Shown: positions 15,239-26,124 of the stretch, piece by piece
Layout: each line of letters opens with the position of its first letter
Numbering within the stretch: position 1 is the stretch's first letter
NCBI GenBank assembly: GCA_016870155.1
Contig: VGCE01000008.1
Span: forward strand, 19,698-83,697
Source of the DNA: Actinomycetota bacterium
GTDB lineage: Bacteria > Actinomycetota > Thermoleophilia > Miltoncostaeales > Miltoncostaeaceae
Reading direction: 5' to 3'
DNA length: 64,000 nt
Program-made: the position numbers and the translations under genes
The notes under the pieces: generated by a model
Database searches by the model: none
Told to the model about the DNA's origin: nothing
The model's input: the letters and a program-made list of their open reading frames with translations, nothing else

Positions 15239-17170
15239 ATGGGCACCGAGCCGCTCCGCGATCAGCTCGCCGCGCTGCCGGACGCGCCGGGCGTGTACCT
15301 GTTCCGCGACGCCGGGGACCGCGTGATGTACGTGGGCAAGGCGAAGTCGCTGCGCAAGCGGGTGTTCTCGTACTTCGAGGCGCCGGTGCGCGGCCAGGAC
15401 GGCACGGGTGAGGGACGCCCGGGTCCAAAGGCGGGCCTGCATCCGCGCATCTCGGAGATGGTCTCGCGCGCAGGGCGACTCGAGGCGCTGGTGGTGAACA
15501 GCGAGCAGGAGGCCCTGATCCTCGAGGGCAACCTCATCACCACCCATCGCCCGCCCTTCAACGTGAAGCTGCGCGACGACAAGAGCTACCCGTACATCGG
15601 CATCAGCCTCGATGAGGCCTACCCGCGCGTGTACTTCACGCGCGAGCGGCACCGGCGGGACCGGGTGTACTTCGGCCCGTTCTCGAGCGCATCGAAGGTG
15701 CGCGAGACCCTCTCGCTCATCGGCAAGATCTTCCCCAGCCGCCCGTGCGAGGGCACCGAGCCCGGCCGGCCGTCGGGCATCCCATGCCTCGATTACCACA
15801 TCAAGCGGTGCATGGCGCCGTGCGTCGACTACATCAGCCTGCAGGACTACCGGCACCTGATCGACCAGATCATCGCGTTCCTGTCGGGCCGCTACCGCGG
15901 TCTCGAGCAGGAGCTCGAGCAGCAGATGCGCGAGGCCGCGGAGGCCCAGCGGTTCGAGGACGCCGCGGTGTTCCGCAACCGGCTCAACGCCGTGCGCCAC
16001 CTTATGGAGCGCCAACTGATGAGCAGCGACTCGCTGGAGTCGCTCGACGTCCTGGGCGTGGCCGTGGATGACGACGGCGAGGCGGCCAACGTGCAGGTGC
16101 TGCAAGTGCGCGACGGCGTGCTGGGTGACCGGCAGTCGTTCTTCGTGGACGCCGCCGGATCGAGCGACCCGTCGACAGTGCTCGAGCAGTTCGTGATGGA
16201 GTACTACGCGCTGGGCATGGCGATACCGCCGCTGGTGGTGGTGCCGTTCGGCATGCCGACGAATGGCATCGAGGCCGTGCTGGCGGAGCGCCGGCAGGCC
16301 GGGGTGGAGGTACGGGCATCGGAGCGCGGCGAGAAGCGCCGCATGCAGGAGCTGGCCGAGCGCAATGCGCGACTGGCCCTCGACCAGGACCGAGCTAGGG
16401 CGGCACGCACGCGCGAGCGGCGCACCGCCGCGCTCGGCGACCTGCAGAGGGCGCTGGGCCTGGACGCCCCGCCCATGCGCATCGAGTGCTTCGACATCTC
16501 CAACCTCGGCGCCACCTACGCCGTCGCCTCGATGACCGTGCTGAGCGGCGGCGCGCCCGACCGCAAGCACTACCGGTCATTCACCATGCGCTACGAGGGC
16601 GGACCCGACGACTTCGCCCGCATGGAGGAGGCCATCGGCCGCCGCATGGCGCGCCTGGCAGCGGGCGACCCCGATGCCAGCCTCGGGGCAGCGCCGTCGC
16701 TCGTGGTGATCGACGGCGGCAAGGGGCAGCTCGGCGCCGCGCAGCGCGCCATGCGCGAGGCCGGCATCGACGTGCCGATGATCGGCCTGGCCAAGCACCA
16801 GGAGGAGGTCTTCGTGCCGGGGCGGTCCGATCCGATCCTGCTGCCCGAGGACTCCGCGGGGCTCAAGCTGCTGCAGCAGGTGCGCGACGAGGCCCATCGG
16901 TTCGCCCTGCGCCACCATCGCGGGCGCCGCGGCAAGGGCATGACGGCCAGCGCCATGGACGCCCTGCCGGGAGTGGGCCCGGCCCGGCGCCGGGCGATAC
17001 TGCGACACTTCGGGTCGCCGGAGCGCTTCCTCGCCGCCACGCGCGAGGAGATGGAGGCGGTGCCCGGCCTGCCGCCGAAGGTGGCACGCGACATCTACGA
17101 GCACCTCAACAAGACGGGCGGTCCCGACCAGGTCGAGACCCTCGCCGGATCGGGCAACGGATGGAGTTGA
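15239..17170 (+). CDS. uvrC: UvrABC excinuclease subunit C
   Basis: 643 residues. N-terminal GIY-YIG nuclease (PGVYLFRD...VMYVGKAKSLRKRV), a Cys-containing region near CLDYHIKRCMAPC, a UVR domain (EQQMREAAEAQRFEDAA), the RNase H-like C-terminal nuclease (ECFDISNLGATYAVASMTVL, VVIDGGKGQL) and helix-hairpin-helix motifs (DALPGVGPARRRAIL). Makes both incisions in nucleotide excision repair. ATG is 7 nt after TATACT. Overlaps rapZ by 10 nt. Confidence 0.97.
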   Translation: MGTEPLRDQLAALPDAPGVYLFRDAGDRVMYVGKAKSLRKRVFSYFEAPVRGQDGTGEGRPGPKAGLHPRISEMVSRAGRLEALVVNSEQEALILEGNLITTHRPPFNVKLRDDKSYPYIGISLDEAYPRVYFTRERHRRDRVYFGPFSSASKVRETLSLIGKIFPSRPCEGTEPGRPSGIPCLDYHIKRCMAPCVDYISLQDYRHLIDQIIAFLSGRYRGLEQELEQQMREAAEAQRFEDAAVFRNRLNAVRHLMERQLMSSDSLESLDVLGVAVDDDGEAANVQVLQVRDGVLGDRQSFFVDAAGSSDPSTVLEQFVMEYYALGMAIPPLVVVPFGMPTNGIEAVLAERRQAGVEVRASERGEKRRMQELAERNARLALDQDRARAARTRERRTAALGDLQRALGLDAPPMRIECFDISNLGATYAVASMTVLSGGAPDRKHYRSFTMRYEGGPDDFARMEEAIGRRMARLAAGDPDASLGAAPSLVVIDGGKGQLGAAQRAMREAGIDVPMIGLAKHQEEVFVPGRSDPILLPEDSAGLKLLQQVRDEAHRFALRHHRGRRGKGMTASAMDALPGVGPARRRAILRHFGSPERFLAATREEMEAVPGLPPKVARDIYEHLNKTGGPDQVETLAGSGNGWS

Positions 17171-18033
17171 CGATCATCACCGGCCTTTCGGGGGCCGGCA
17201 AGTCGGGGGCGATGGGCGCATTCGAGGATGCCGACTTCTTCTGCATCGACAACCTGCCGCCGCAGTTGCTGCCGTCGCTCGTGGACCTCTTCCGCCTGGA
17301 GGGCAGCAGCCTGGAGCGCGCCGCCCTGGTGTTCGACGTGCGCGGTGGCGCCTGGTTCGACGAGCTCGCGCACGAGCTCGACCGCATCGCGCAGATCCCC
17401 GACATCCACATGCAGATGCTGTTCCTCGAGGCCTCGGATGAGGTGTTGCTGGCCCGGTTCCGCGAGACGCGCCGGCGCCACCCGCTGGCCGCGGGCGGCG
17501 AGGTGCTGCGCGGCATCGAGAAGGAGCGCGCCCTGCTGCAGGACCTTCGCGACCGCGCCGACGTGGTGATCGACACCAGCGCGATGAACCCCTGGGAGCT
17601 CCGGGACGCCGTGGCGCAGGAGATGGCGCCGTCGCACCGCCCGCGCATGCGCGTCACGTTCGCGTCGTTCGGTTTCAAGCACGGCGTGCCGCGTGAGGCC
17701 GACCTGATGTTCGACGTGAGGTTCCTGCGCAACCCGCACTACGTGGCCGACCTCACGACGCTCACGGGGCAGGACGCCGCGGTGGCCGACTACGTGGCGG
17801 ACGACCGCGACTACGCGGGGTTCACAGATCGCCTGTTCGCGCTGCTCGACTACGTGCTTCCGCTCTACGAGGCCGAGGGCAAGCGGCACCTGGTGGTGGC
17901 CATCGGCTGCACGGGCGGCCGGCACCGCAGCGTCACCGTGGCCGAGGCACTGGCCGCCCGGTACGCGCAGTCGCTGGACGCCACCGTGGCCCATCGCGAC
18001 TCCGGTCGCCCGGCCGAGGTGAGGTCGGCGTGA
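17161..18033 (+). CDS. rapZ: RNase adapter protein RapZ (YvcJ family)
   Basis: 290 residues, the usual length. The P-loop is GLSGAGKSGAMG; CIDNLPP and the C-terminal GCTGGRHRSVTVAEAL are family signatures of the nucleotide-binding and C-terminal domains. ATG lies within the end of uvrC (10-nt overlap), and the stop overlaps yvcK. In enterobacteria RapZ controls GlmS through small RNAs; in actinobacteria the role is less clear but genetically linked to envelope and gluconeogenesis control. Confidence 0.95.
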   Translation: MELTIITGLSGAGKSGAMGAFEDADFFCIDNLPPQLLPSLVDLFRLEGSSLERAALVFDVRGGAWFDELAHELDRIAQIPDIHMQMLFLEASDEVLLARFRETRRRHPLAAGGEVLRGIEKERALLQDLRDRADVVIDTSAMNPWELRDAVAQEMAPSHRPRMRVTFASFGFKHGVPREADLMFDVRFLRNPHYVADLTTLTGQDAAVADYVADDRDYAGFTDRLFALLDYVLPLYEAEGKRHLVVAIGCTGGRHRSVTVAEALAARYAQSLDATVAHRDSGRPAEVRSA

Positions 18034-19010
18034 ACACCCCGCACGTGGCGGCCCTCGGTGGCGGCACCGGGCTGTCGTCGCTGCTTCGCGGCCTCAAGCG
18101 GCGCGACCTGAACGTCTCGGCCATCGTGGGCGTGGCCGATGACGGCGGGTCGTCCGGCCGCCTGCGGCGTGAGCTCGGCATGCTGCCGCCGGGCGATATC
18201 CGCAACGTGCTCGTGGCCCTGGCTGATGATGAGTCGCTCATGGGCCGCCTCTTCCAGCACCGGTTCGCCGACGGCGACCTCTCGGGCCACCCGTTCGGCA
18301 ACCTCATCCTCGCGGCCCTCACCGAGGTGACCGGGTCATTCGACGAGGCCGTGCGCGAGGCATCGCGCGTGCTCAAGGTAAATGGCCGGGTCATCCCCGG
18401 AGCGCTCGAGCACGTGCGCCTGTGGGCCGAGCGCGAGGATGGCTCGGAGGCCTGCGGCGAGACCCTCATCGCGTCGGGCGTGGGCGCCTGCCGCCGGGTG
18501 TGGCTCGACCCCGAGCCCGCCGCACACCCCGACGCCCTCGCCGCCATCTCAGATGCCGACCTGATCCTGCTCGGCCCCGGCTCTGTGTTCACCAGCGTGC
18601 TGCCGCACCTCGCGGTGGGGGACATCGCCGAGGCCGTGGCCCAGTCGCGCGGGCTGCGCGCCTACGTGTGCAACATCATGACCCAGCCCGGCGAGACCGA
18701 CGGCATGGACGCCCTTGCCCACCTCGACCGCGTGCTCGAGATGGCGCCCGACGCCGTGGACGTGGTGGTGGTGCACGCCGGCGCGCTCGAGCCCGCCGCG
18801 CTGACGCAGTATGCCGCCCAGGGGCAGGAGCCCGTGTTGGTGGACGTGCCCGCGCTGGAGTCTCGGGGGGTGCGGGTGGTGGCCGCCGACATCGCCGAGG
18901 ACGACCACGCCGTGCGCCACTCGCCCGAGGCCCTGGCCGACGTGCTCATGCCCCTTGCGCGGGAAGGCGCCGACCGCCGCGCCGCGTCGGGTTCCGCGCA
19001 CCCCGCGTGA
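18030..19010 (+). CDS. yvcK: YvcK/gluconeogenesis factor (CofD-like)
   Basis: 326 residues, GTG start in a GTGA overlap with rapZ. Signatures are LGGGTGLSSLLRGLK, VADDGGSSGRLR, PPGDIRN, FGNL and LLGPGSVFTSVLP. YvcK binds UDP-sugars and is needed for growth on gluconeogenic carbon sources and for normal cell wall. In actinobacteria the next gene is normally whiA; here it is not. Confidence 0.95.
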   Translation: MNTPHVAALGGGTGLSSLLRGLKRRDLNVSAIVGVADDGGSSGRLRRELGMLPPGDIRNVLVALADDESLMGRLFQHRFADGDLSGHPFGNLILAALTEVTGSFDEAVREASRVLKVNGRVIPGALEHVRLWAEREDGSEACGETLIASGVGACRRVWLDPEPAAHPDALAAISDADLILLGPGSVFTSVLPHLAVGDIAEAVAQSRGLRAYVCNIMTQPGETDGMDALAHLDRVLEMAPDAVDVVVVHAGALEPAALTQYAAQGQEPVLVDVPALESRGVRVVAADIAEDDHAVRHSPEALADVLMPLAREGADRRAASGSAHPA

Positions 19011-19088
19011 CTATTGCGACTGCGTAAACCGCCCGCTCGTAGCGAGTAAATAAGCCCCATTGCACGTTGCGGGGAGGGTATGTAGCAC

Positions 19089-19118
19089 TTGTGACGAAAA
19101 GTGGGACGCCCGTAGAGT
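19089..19118 (+). promoter_or_regulatory. candidate promoter of the DUF1097-like gene
   Basis: TTGTGA at 19089-19094 and TAGAGT at 19113-19118 are separated by 18 nt, a sigma-70-like arrangement in an unusually AT-rich intergenic stretch (19011-19213). The predicted transcript has a leader of about 90 nt and then AAAGGAG before ATG. The downstream part of the leader shows nothing else I recognise. Confidence 0.4.
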
Positions 19119-19136
19119 GCCGTCAGCACGACGGCA
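19118..19136. repeat. perfect 7-bp hairpin in leader
   Basis: TGCCGTC, AGCAC loop, GACGGCA. It sits at the predicted transcript start of the DUF1097-like gene and could stabilise the mRNA 5' end, or act as an operator. There is no U-tract, so it is not a terminator. Confidence 0.35.
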
Positions 19137-19213
19137 TTGCTGCGTGCAACCGCGAAGCCCACCTCATCTCATCCGGGTTAGCGGGGATCCCTGTCCTATC
19201 CAAAGGAGCTCAA

Positions 19214-19867
19214 ATGGGTGCTCGCGCCAAGGCGATTTTTCCGCTCGCGCTTGTCATCGGAGTTCTGTCATTCCTGTGGACTGAGTTCTCGCTGAACTTC
19301 ACGTTCCACTGGGTCACCGTCGCCGGCACTGACGCGCCGGGCGCCGTGGGTGTGCCGCAGAACTTCCACTTCATCCTCCCCACCGCATTCATCACGTGGG
19401 GCCTGTTCTTCGCTGCTGGTGGCGACAACGCCGCCTTCGGCAAGATCTTCCTCGCTGCCGTGTTCGGTAGCGTCGCTGCTCTTATCACCATTCCGCTGGC
19501 CTACAAGACGGCTGCTTTCCCTGACTTCTGGGGTATTGCCCTCTGGGTCGGCGTCTTCGCGTTCATCCTCGTGATGGTCCTGATCGCCGGTGACTGGTAC
19601 TACGTCGCCGGAACATTCCCGTGCTTCGCAGCGGTCTTCCTCTGGTGGGTTGCCACCGGTATGGATGGCTGGGCGCCGGTGGGTGCTGACGCCCCCGCCG
19701 CTGAGGGTGCTGCCACGGGGGGTCTCGGTGCTTTCGGTGGTCTTATCTCGACCCCGTGGGCCTGGGTGTGGTTCGACTCGTTCGTGACCCTCGTGATCGG
19801 TGTCATTCTCGGCATCGTCTCGGGCAAGCTGGCGGCCGTCCTCACCCCGAAGCCCAAGGAGGCCTAG
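19214..19867 (+). CDS. DUF1097-like integral membrane protein
   Basis: 217 residues with about six hydrophobic helices. The pairing of an ILPTAFITWGLFFAAGG segment with a later AGTFPCFAAVFLWW segment resembles the DUF1097 family (E. coli YcdZ). AAAGGAG lies 6 nt before ATG. The gene uses many more T-ending codons (GCT, GGT, CTT, ATT) than its neighbours, which suggests very high expression or a different origin. It occupies the place where whiA is usually found. Substrate or partner unknown; the C-terminus ends KPKEA. Confidence 0.6.
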   Translation: MGARAKAIFPLALVIGVLSFLWTEFSLNFTFHWVTVAGTDAPGAVGVPQNFHFILPTAFITWGLFFAAGGDNAAFGKIFLAAVFGSVAALITIPLAYKTAAFPDFWGIALWVGVFAFILVMVLIAGDWYYVAGTFPCFAAVFLWWVATGMDGWAPVGADAPAAEGAATGGLGAFGGLISTPWAWVWFDSFVTLVIGVILGIVSGKLAAVLTPKPKEA

Positions 19868-21546
<1,679 letters not shown>

Positions 21547-21547
<1 letters not shown>

Positions 21548-22755
21548 TGGCGTCCCTGGTCCAGGTGGATTCCCCGGGCCAGTCGTGGGCCCAGGAGCGC
21601 GTGCTGGTGCGGGCCGACCTCAACGCGCCCCTCGAGGGCGCCGCGGGCGGCCCGCAGCGCGTGGCCGATGACGCCCGCATCAGGGCCTCGGTGGCCACCC
21701 TGCGCCACCTGCTCGATGGTGGCGCCGCCGTGGCGGTGTGCTCGCACCTCGGGCGCCCCAAGGGCCAGCGCGTGGCAGAGCTCTCGCTCGCGCCGTGCGC
21801 CGCACGGCTCTCGGAGTTGCTCGGCCAGCCCGTGGAGCTGCTGGACGACTGCATGGGCACGCAGGTCGAGGCCCGCATCCGCGGCCTGGCCCCCGGCGAG
21901 ATCGTGATGCTCGAGAACCTGCGATTCCACCCGGAGGAGGAGGCCAACGACGGGGTGTTCGCCGACCGCCTGGCTGCCGGCTTCACCAAGTACGTGGACG
22001 ATGCCTTCGGCGCGGCGCACCGCGCGCACGCATCCACCGAGGCCGTGGCACGCCGGCTCGACCCCTGCGCCGGCCTTCTGCTGGCGCGCGAGGTGCAGGT
22101 GCTCGGCGGGCTGCTCGATAGCCCCGATGTGCCGTTCGTCGCCGTGCTCGGCGGGTCGAAGGTGAGCGACAAGCTTCCGCTCATCGAGAACCTGCTCGAC
22201 CGGGCCGATCGCATCCTCATCGGCGGGGCCATGTGCTTCACGTTCCTCAAGGCGCTGGGCGACCCCGTGGGCACCTCGCTGCACGAGGACGAGCATGCCC
22301 AGGCGCTGGCCCTGCGACTGCTCGACCGCGCCGGCAAGGTGAACTGCACGCTGCAGCTGCCCACCGACATCCTCGTGGCCGACCGCTTCGACGCCGGCGC
22401 CGAGCTGCAGGTGGTGCCGAGCGATGAGATCCCCGATGGCTGGATGGGCGTGGACATCGGCCCGCGCACGGCCGAGGCCTACCGCGAGGTGATCATGGGC
22501 GCCGGCACCGTGTTCTGGAATGGGCCCATGGGCGCGTTCGAGATCTCGCCCTTCGCCGAGGGCACCCGTGCCGTGGCCGAGGCCATGGCGGCATCGCCCG
22601 CCGCCACGGTGGCCGGCGGGGGCGACTCCGGCGCGGCGCTTGGCGACATGGGGCTGGCCGACCAGCTCACGTGGGTATCCACGGGTGGCGGTGCGGCCCT
22701 GGAGCTGATGGAGGGGCGCATGCTTCCGGGCGTCGCGACCCTGCCGACGGCATGA
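21547..22755 (+). CDS. pgk: phosphoglycerate kinase
   Basis: 402 residues. RVLVRADLNAPL, the substrate-binding SHLGRPKGQR, LENLRFHPEEE, the hinge VLGGSKVSDKLPLIENLL, and the nucleotide-binding FWNGPMGAFE and AGGGDSGAAL segments are all present. Produces ATP from 1,3-bisphosphoglycerate. ATG overlaps the gap stop and its stop overlaps the tpiA ATG (ATGA), so it is translationally coupled on both sides. Confidence 0.97.
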
Positions 22756-23504
22756 GCACCGGCCGCCGCCCGCTGGTGGCGGGCAACTGGAAGATGCACA
22801 AGACGGCCGCCGAGGCCCGCGACTTCTGCGCGGCGCTTGGCGGCATGGTCGATGCCGCGGCGTCGGTGGACGTGGCGGTGTGCCCGCCCTTCACCGCCCT
22901 GCAGGCATCTGCCGATGCGCTGGCCGGCACGCCCATCGCCGTGTACGCGCAGAACGTGCACGAGGCCGAGTCAGGCGCATCCACCGGCGAGATCTCGGCC
23001 GGCATGCTCATCGACGCCGGCGCCGACGGCGCGCTGGTGGGCCACTCCGAGCGCCGCGCGGCGGGGGACACAGATGCCCAGGTGGCCGCCCGGGTGCGGG
23101 TTGGCATCGACGCCGGGCTGCTGGTGGTCATGTGCTGCGGGGAGTCCATTGACATCCGGCGGGCGGGTGAGACCGAGGCGTGGGTCACCCGCCAGGTGCG
23201 CGAGGGGCTCGCACAGGCGACGGCGGCCGACATCGACCGGCTGGTCATCGCGTACGAGCCCATCTGGGCCATCGGCACGGGGGAGACCGCCACGCCCGAG
23301 CAGGCGCAGGAGGCCTGCGCCATCGTGCGCGCCGTGGCGGCCGAGGTGGTGGACGGCGAGCGCCTGCGCGTGCTCTACGGCGGCAGCGTGAACCCGGGCA
23401 ACGCCGCCGAGCTCATGGCTTGCCCCGATGTGGACGGTGCCCTGGTGGGCGGCGCGAGCCTCGATCCGGAATCGTTCCTGGCCATCGTGGCCGCCGCCGC
23501 ATGA
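22752..23504 (+). CDS. tpiA: triosephosphate isomerase
   Basis: 250 residues. Catalytic Lys in AGNWKMHK, His in VGHSERR and Glu in AYEPIWAIGTG, with the phosphate-binding YGGSVNPGN. Interconverts dihydroxyacetone phosphate and glyceraldehyde-3-phosphate. Coupled to pgk and gpmI by ATGA overlaps. Confidence 0.97.
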   Translation: MSTGRRPLVAGNWKMHKTAAEARDFCAALGGMVDAAASVDVAVCPPFTALQASADALAGTPIAVYAQNVHEAESGASTGEISAGMLIDAGADGALVGHSERRAAGDTDAQVAARVRVGIDAGLLVVMCCGESIDIRRAGETEAWVTRQVREGLAQATAADIDRLVIAYEPIWAIGTGETATPEQAQEACAIVRAVAAEVVDGERLRVLYGGSVNPGNAAELMACPDVDGALVGGASLDPESFLAIVAAAA

Positions 23505-25009
23505 GCGGACCCCTCGTGCTGGTGGTGATCGACGGCTTCGGCGTGGCGCCGCCGGGACCCGGCAACGCCGTCACCCTTGCGCGCACTCCTGCGCTCGATG
23601 CGCTGGCCGCCGAGGGGTCGGCCACCCTGCTGCAGGCGAGCGGCCTACCCGTGGGCCTGCCCGAGGGGCAGATGGGCAACAGCGAGGTGGGGCACCTCAA
23701 CCTGGGCGCCGGCCGGCGCGTGCCGCAGATGCTCGTGCGCATCGACGAGGCCGTGGCGGCCCCGGGCGGACTGGCGCAGGTGCCCGCCATCGCGGCGGCC
23801 CTGGCCAACGGGCGCGGGTCGACCCTGCACCTGGTGGGATTGGTGGGCGACGGCGGGGTGCACGCCAGCCAGCGCCACCTCATCGCCCTGCTCGACGCCG
23901 CCCGCGCCGAGGGGGTGGATCGCGTGGTGGTGCACGCCATCACCGACGGCCGCGACTCGCGCCCCGACTCGGCGCTGCCGGCGATACGCGACCTCGAGGG
24001 CAGTGGCGCCCGGGTGGGCACCGTGGTGGGCCGGTACTGGGCCATGGACCGCGACCATCGGTGGGACCGCACCCAGCGCGCATACGACGCCATGGTTGCG
24101 GGTCGGGGCGAGGCCGCAGCCACGGCATCCGACGCCGTGCAGCGCTCGTACGAGTCAGGCGTGACCGACGAGTTCATCGAGCCGTGGGTGATCGGCGACC
24201 CGGCGGATGGGCGCATCAGGCCAGGTGATCAGGTGATCGTGTGGAACTTCCGCCCCGACCGCGCCCGGCAGATCACCCAGGCGCTGGGCGACCCGGCATT
24301 CGACGGCTTCGACCGAGGTGCGGAGCCCCCGATGCCCGCCATCAGCACCATGACGCGCCTTCGTCGTGAGTGGGACTACCCGGTGGCGTTCGAGGCCGAG
24401 GATGTGCGCCAGGGCCTCGCGGAGTCGGTAAGCGACGCCGGCCGCAGCCAGTTGCATGTGGCCGAGACCGAGAAGTACGCGCACGTGACCTACTTCTTCA
24501 ACGGGGGCCGCGAGGATCCGTTCGACGGCGAGGACCGCCTGCTCGTGCAGAGCCCGCAGCACGTGGCCACCTACGACGAGGCCCCCGAGATGAGCGCCAT
24601 GGGAATCCGCGACGCCGTGGTGGGCGCGCTGGGCGAGGGCGGGCGTGACTTCATCGTCGTCAACTTCGCCAACGCCGACATGGTGGGCCACACGGGCGTG
24701 GTGCCCGCGGCGGTGCGCGGCATCGAGGCCGTGGACCGCTGCATGGCCGACATCCGCCCGGCGGTGGCAGCGGCGGGCGGCCTGCTCATCGTCACGGCCG
24801 ACCACGGCAACTCCGAGGTGATGATTGAGCCGGATGGCACGGCCAACACCGCGCACACCACCAACCCCGTGCCGCTGTGGATCGACCGCCCGGGCCTGCC
24901 GCTGCGCGAAGGCCGCCTGGGCGACGTGGCGCCCACCGCCTGCGCGCTGTTGGGGTGGGATGCCCCTCCTGCTATGACCGGTGACGTCCTTCTCGACCCG
25001 GCCGACTAG
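23501..25009 (+). CDS. gpmI: 2,3-bisphosphoglycerate-independent phosphoglycerate mutase
   Basis: 502 residues. Alkaline-phosphatase superfamily metal-site motifs: VVIDGFGVAPPG, the catalytic Ser in QMGNSEVGHLNLGAGR, AITDGRDSRPDS, RYWAMDRDHRWDR, FANADMVGHTG and TADHGNSE. Metal-dependent enzyme that converts 3- to 2-phosphoglycerate. Last gene of the operon; eno is not in the window. Confidence 0.96.
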   Translation: MSGPLVLVVIDGFGVAPPGPGNAVTLARTPALDALAAEGSATLLQASGLPVGLPEGQMGNSEVGHLNLGAGRRVPQMLVRIDEAVAAPGGLAQVPAIAAALANGRGSTLHLVGLVGDGGVHASQRHLIALLDAARAEGVDRVVVHAITDGRDSRPDSALPAIRDLEGSGARVGTVVGRYWAMDRDHRWDRTQRAYDAMVAGRGEAAATASDAVQRSYESGVTDEFIEPWVIGDPADGRIRPGDQVIVWNFRPDRARQITQALGDPAFDGFDRGAEPPMPAISTMTRLRREWDYPVAFEAEDVRQGLAESVSDAGRSQLHVAETEKYAHVTYFFNGGREDPFDGEDRLLVQSPQHVATYDEAPEMSAMGIRDAVVGALGEGGRDFIVVNFANADMVGHTGVVPAAVRGIEAVDRCMADIRPAVAAAGGLLIVTADHGNSEVMIEPDGTANTAHTTNPVPLWIDRPGLPLREGRLGDVAPTACALLGWDAPPAMTGDVLLDPAD

Positions 25010-25021
25010 CATCCCGCGCCG

Positions 25022-25426
25022 ATGAGCACCCGTCCCCAGGAATGGCTTCCCGATCCCTCCGGCCGTCACGAGCTGCGCTGGTGGGATGGAACGCGGTGGA
25101 CCGAGCACGTGAGCGACGCGGGCGAGACATCCACCGACCCCGGGGGCATGCAGCGCCAGCCGCCCCCGCCCCCGCGCGGGTCGGAGCCCGGCGCGCCGCG
25201 CGAGCGATCGGGCCGTGCCACGGCGTCGCTGGTGCTGGGCATCGTCGGGGTGCTGGTGTTTCCGGTGGTGTGCTCCACCCTTGCCATCATCTTCGGTGCC
25301 CTGGCGCTGCGCGACATCGGCAATCGCACGGACATCGCCGGGCGCAAGATGGCGTGGTGGGGCCTGGGCCTGGGCATCGCAGGGCTGATCATCGGCATCG
25401 TCCTCATCGCCTACCGCTTCGCATAG
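25022..25426 (+). CDS. DUF2510 plus DUF4190-type membrane protein
   Basis: 134 residues. The N-terminal EWLPDPSGRHELRWWDGTRW is the DUF2510 motif (Trp-rich, cytoplasmic or surface binding), followed by a Pro-rich linker and two membrane helices with RATASLVLGIVGVLVF and GLGLGIAGLIIGIVLI typical of DUF4190. ATG is 9 nt after TAGCAT. Widely found in actinobacteria; the function is unknown. Confidence 0.75.
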   Translation: MSTRPQEWLPDPSGRHELRWWDGTRWTEHVSDAGETSTDPGGMQRQPPPPPRGSEPGAPRERSGRATASLVLGIVGVLVFPVVCSTLAIIFGALALRDIGNRTDIAGRKMAWWGLGLGIAGLIIGIVLIAYRFA

Positions 25427-25453
25427 ATCGGCGCGGTATCGGGGGGCATCAGC

Positions 25454-25882
25454 GTGAAGGACGGCTCGCCCGACGGCTACCGGGCGCTGGCCGCGCTCAC
25501 GCGCGCGGAGCACCCCGACCACGCCCTGGCCGTGCTCGTCAAGCTGCGCGCGTCGCGCATCAACAACTGCCGCTTCTGCGAGGACGCCCACACGGCGGGC
25601 GCGCTCGAGGCCGGCGTGTCGGACGACCGCATCGCGGCCACCGCCGACTGGCAGGCGTCTGACCTGTTCGACGGCCGCGAGGGCGCCGCCCTGGCCCTCA
25701 CAGACCTGCTCACCCGCAGCGGCGACCTCGCCCGGGCCGAGGACCCCTCGATGGCTCCGGCGTGGGATGCTGCCGCCGGGGCCTTTCCCGGGGACGACCT
25801 TCTGCAGCTGGTGTTCACCATCGCCGGCATCAACGCCTGGAACCGCATGATGATCTCGGAGGCCGTGATCTCCGAGGGCTAA
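25454..25882 (+). CDS. AhpD-like/carboxymuconolactone decarboxylase family protein
   Basis: 142 residues, GTG start. The helix LVKLRASRINNCRFCEDAHT carries the CxxC...H redox/active site of the AhpD-like fold, and LVFTIAGINAWNRMMIS matches the second conserved helix. Members act as peroxidase adaptors or decarboxylases, and the intact CxxC favours a thiol redox role. It converges on the TusA-like gene 4 nt away. Confidence 0.8.
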   Translation: MKDGSPDGYRALAALTRAEHPDHALAVLVKLRASRINNCRFCEDAHTAGALEAGVSDDRIAATADWQASDLFDGREGAALALTDLLTRSGDLARAEDPSMAPAWDAAAGAFPGDDLLQLVFTIAGINAWNRMMISEAVISEG

Positions 25883-25886
25883 GGCG

Positions 25887-26120
25887 CTAGCCCACGCGGA
25901 TGAGCGACGTGATGACGTCGCGCCGCTGCTCCATCGAGAGCACCTCGTGCCCGGCGTCGTGGCACCAGGCGGGCAGGTCGAGGAATACCATTGGGTCGTC
26001 GGCCAGAACCTCAAGCACCTGGCCACGGGCCATGGCCGCGATCGTGTCCCGGGTCATAGTCACGGGCACCGGGCACCAGGTGCCGAGGGCGTCCACCGAC
26101 CTGTCGTGGGGTGTGCTCAC
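25887..26120 (-). CDS. TusA-like sulfur carrier protein
   Basis: 77 residues. VDALGTWCPVPVTMTRDTI holds the CPxP motif of TusA-family sulfur carriers (persulfide-forming Cys), followed by the expected GQVLEVLADDPMVFLDLPAW strand-helix pattern. GTG starts 4 nt after the stop of the desulfurase-like gene on the same strand, so the two are cotranscribed and likely work together in sulfur transfer. Confidence 0.8.
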   Translation of the reverse strand: MSTPHDRSVDALGTWCPVPVTMTRDTIAAMARGQVLEVLADDPMVFLDLPAWCHDAGHEVLSMEQRRDVITSLIRVG

Positions 26121-26124
26121 CTGC

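Noticed and set aside
19214..19867. Microbial rhodopsin
   Set aside because: The protein is Trp-rich with about six helices, but there is no retinal-binding lysine in a final helix and no DxxxT-type motif; DUF1097-like segments fit better.
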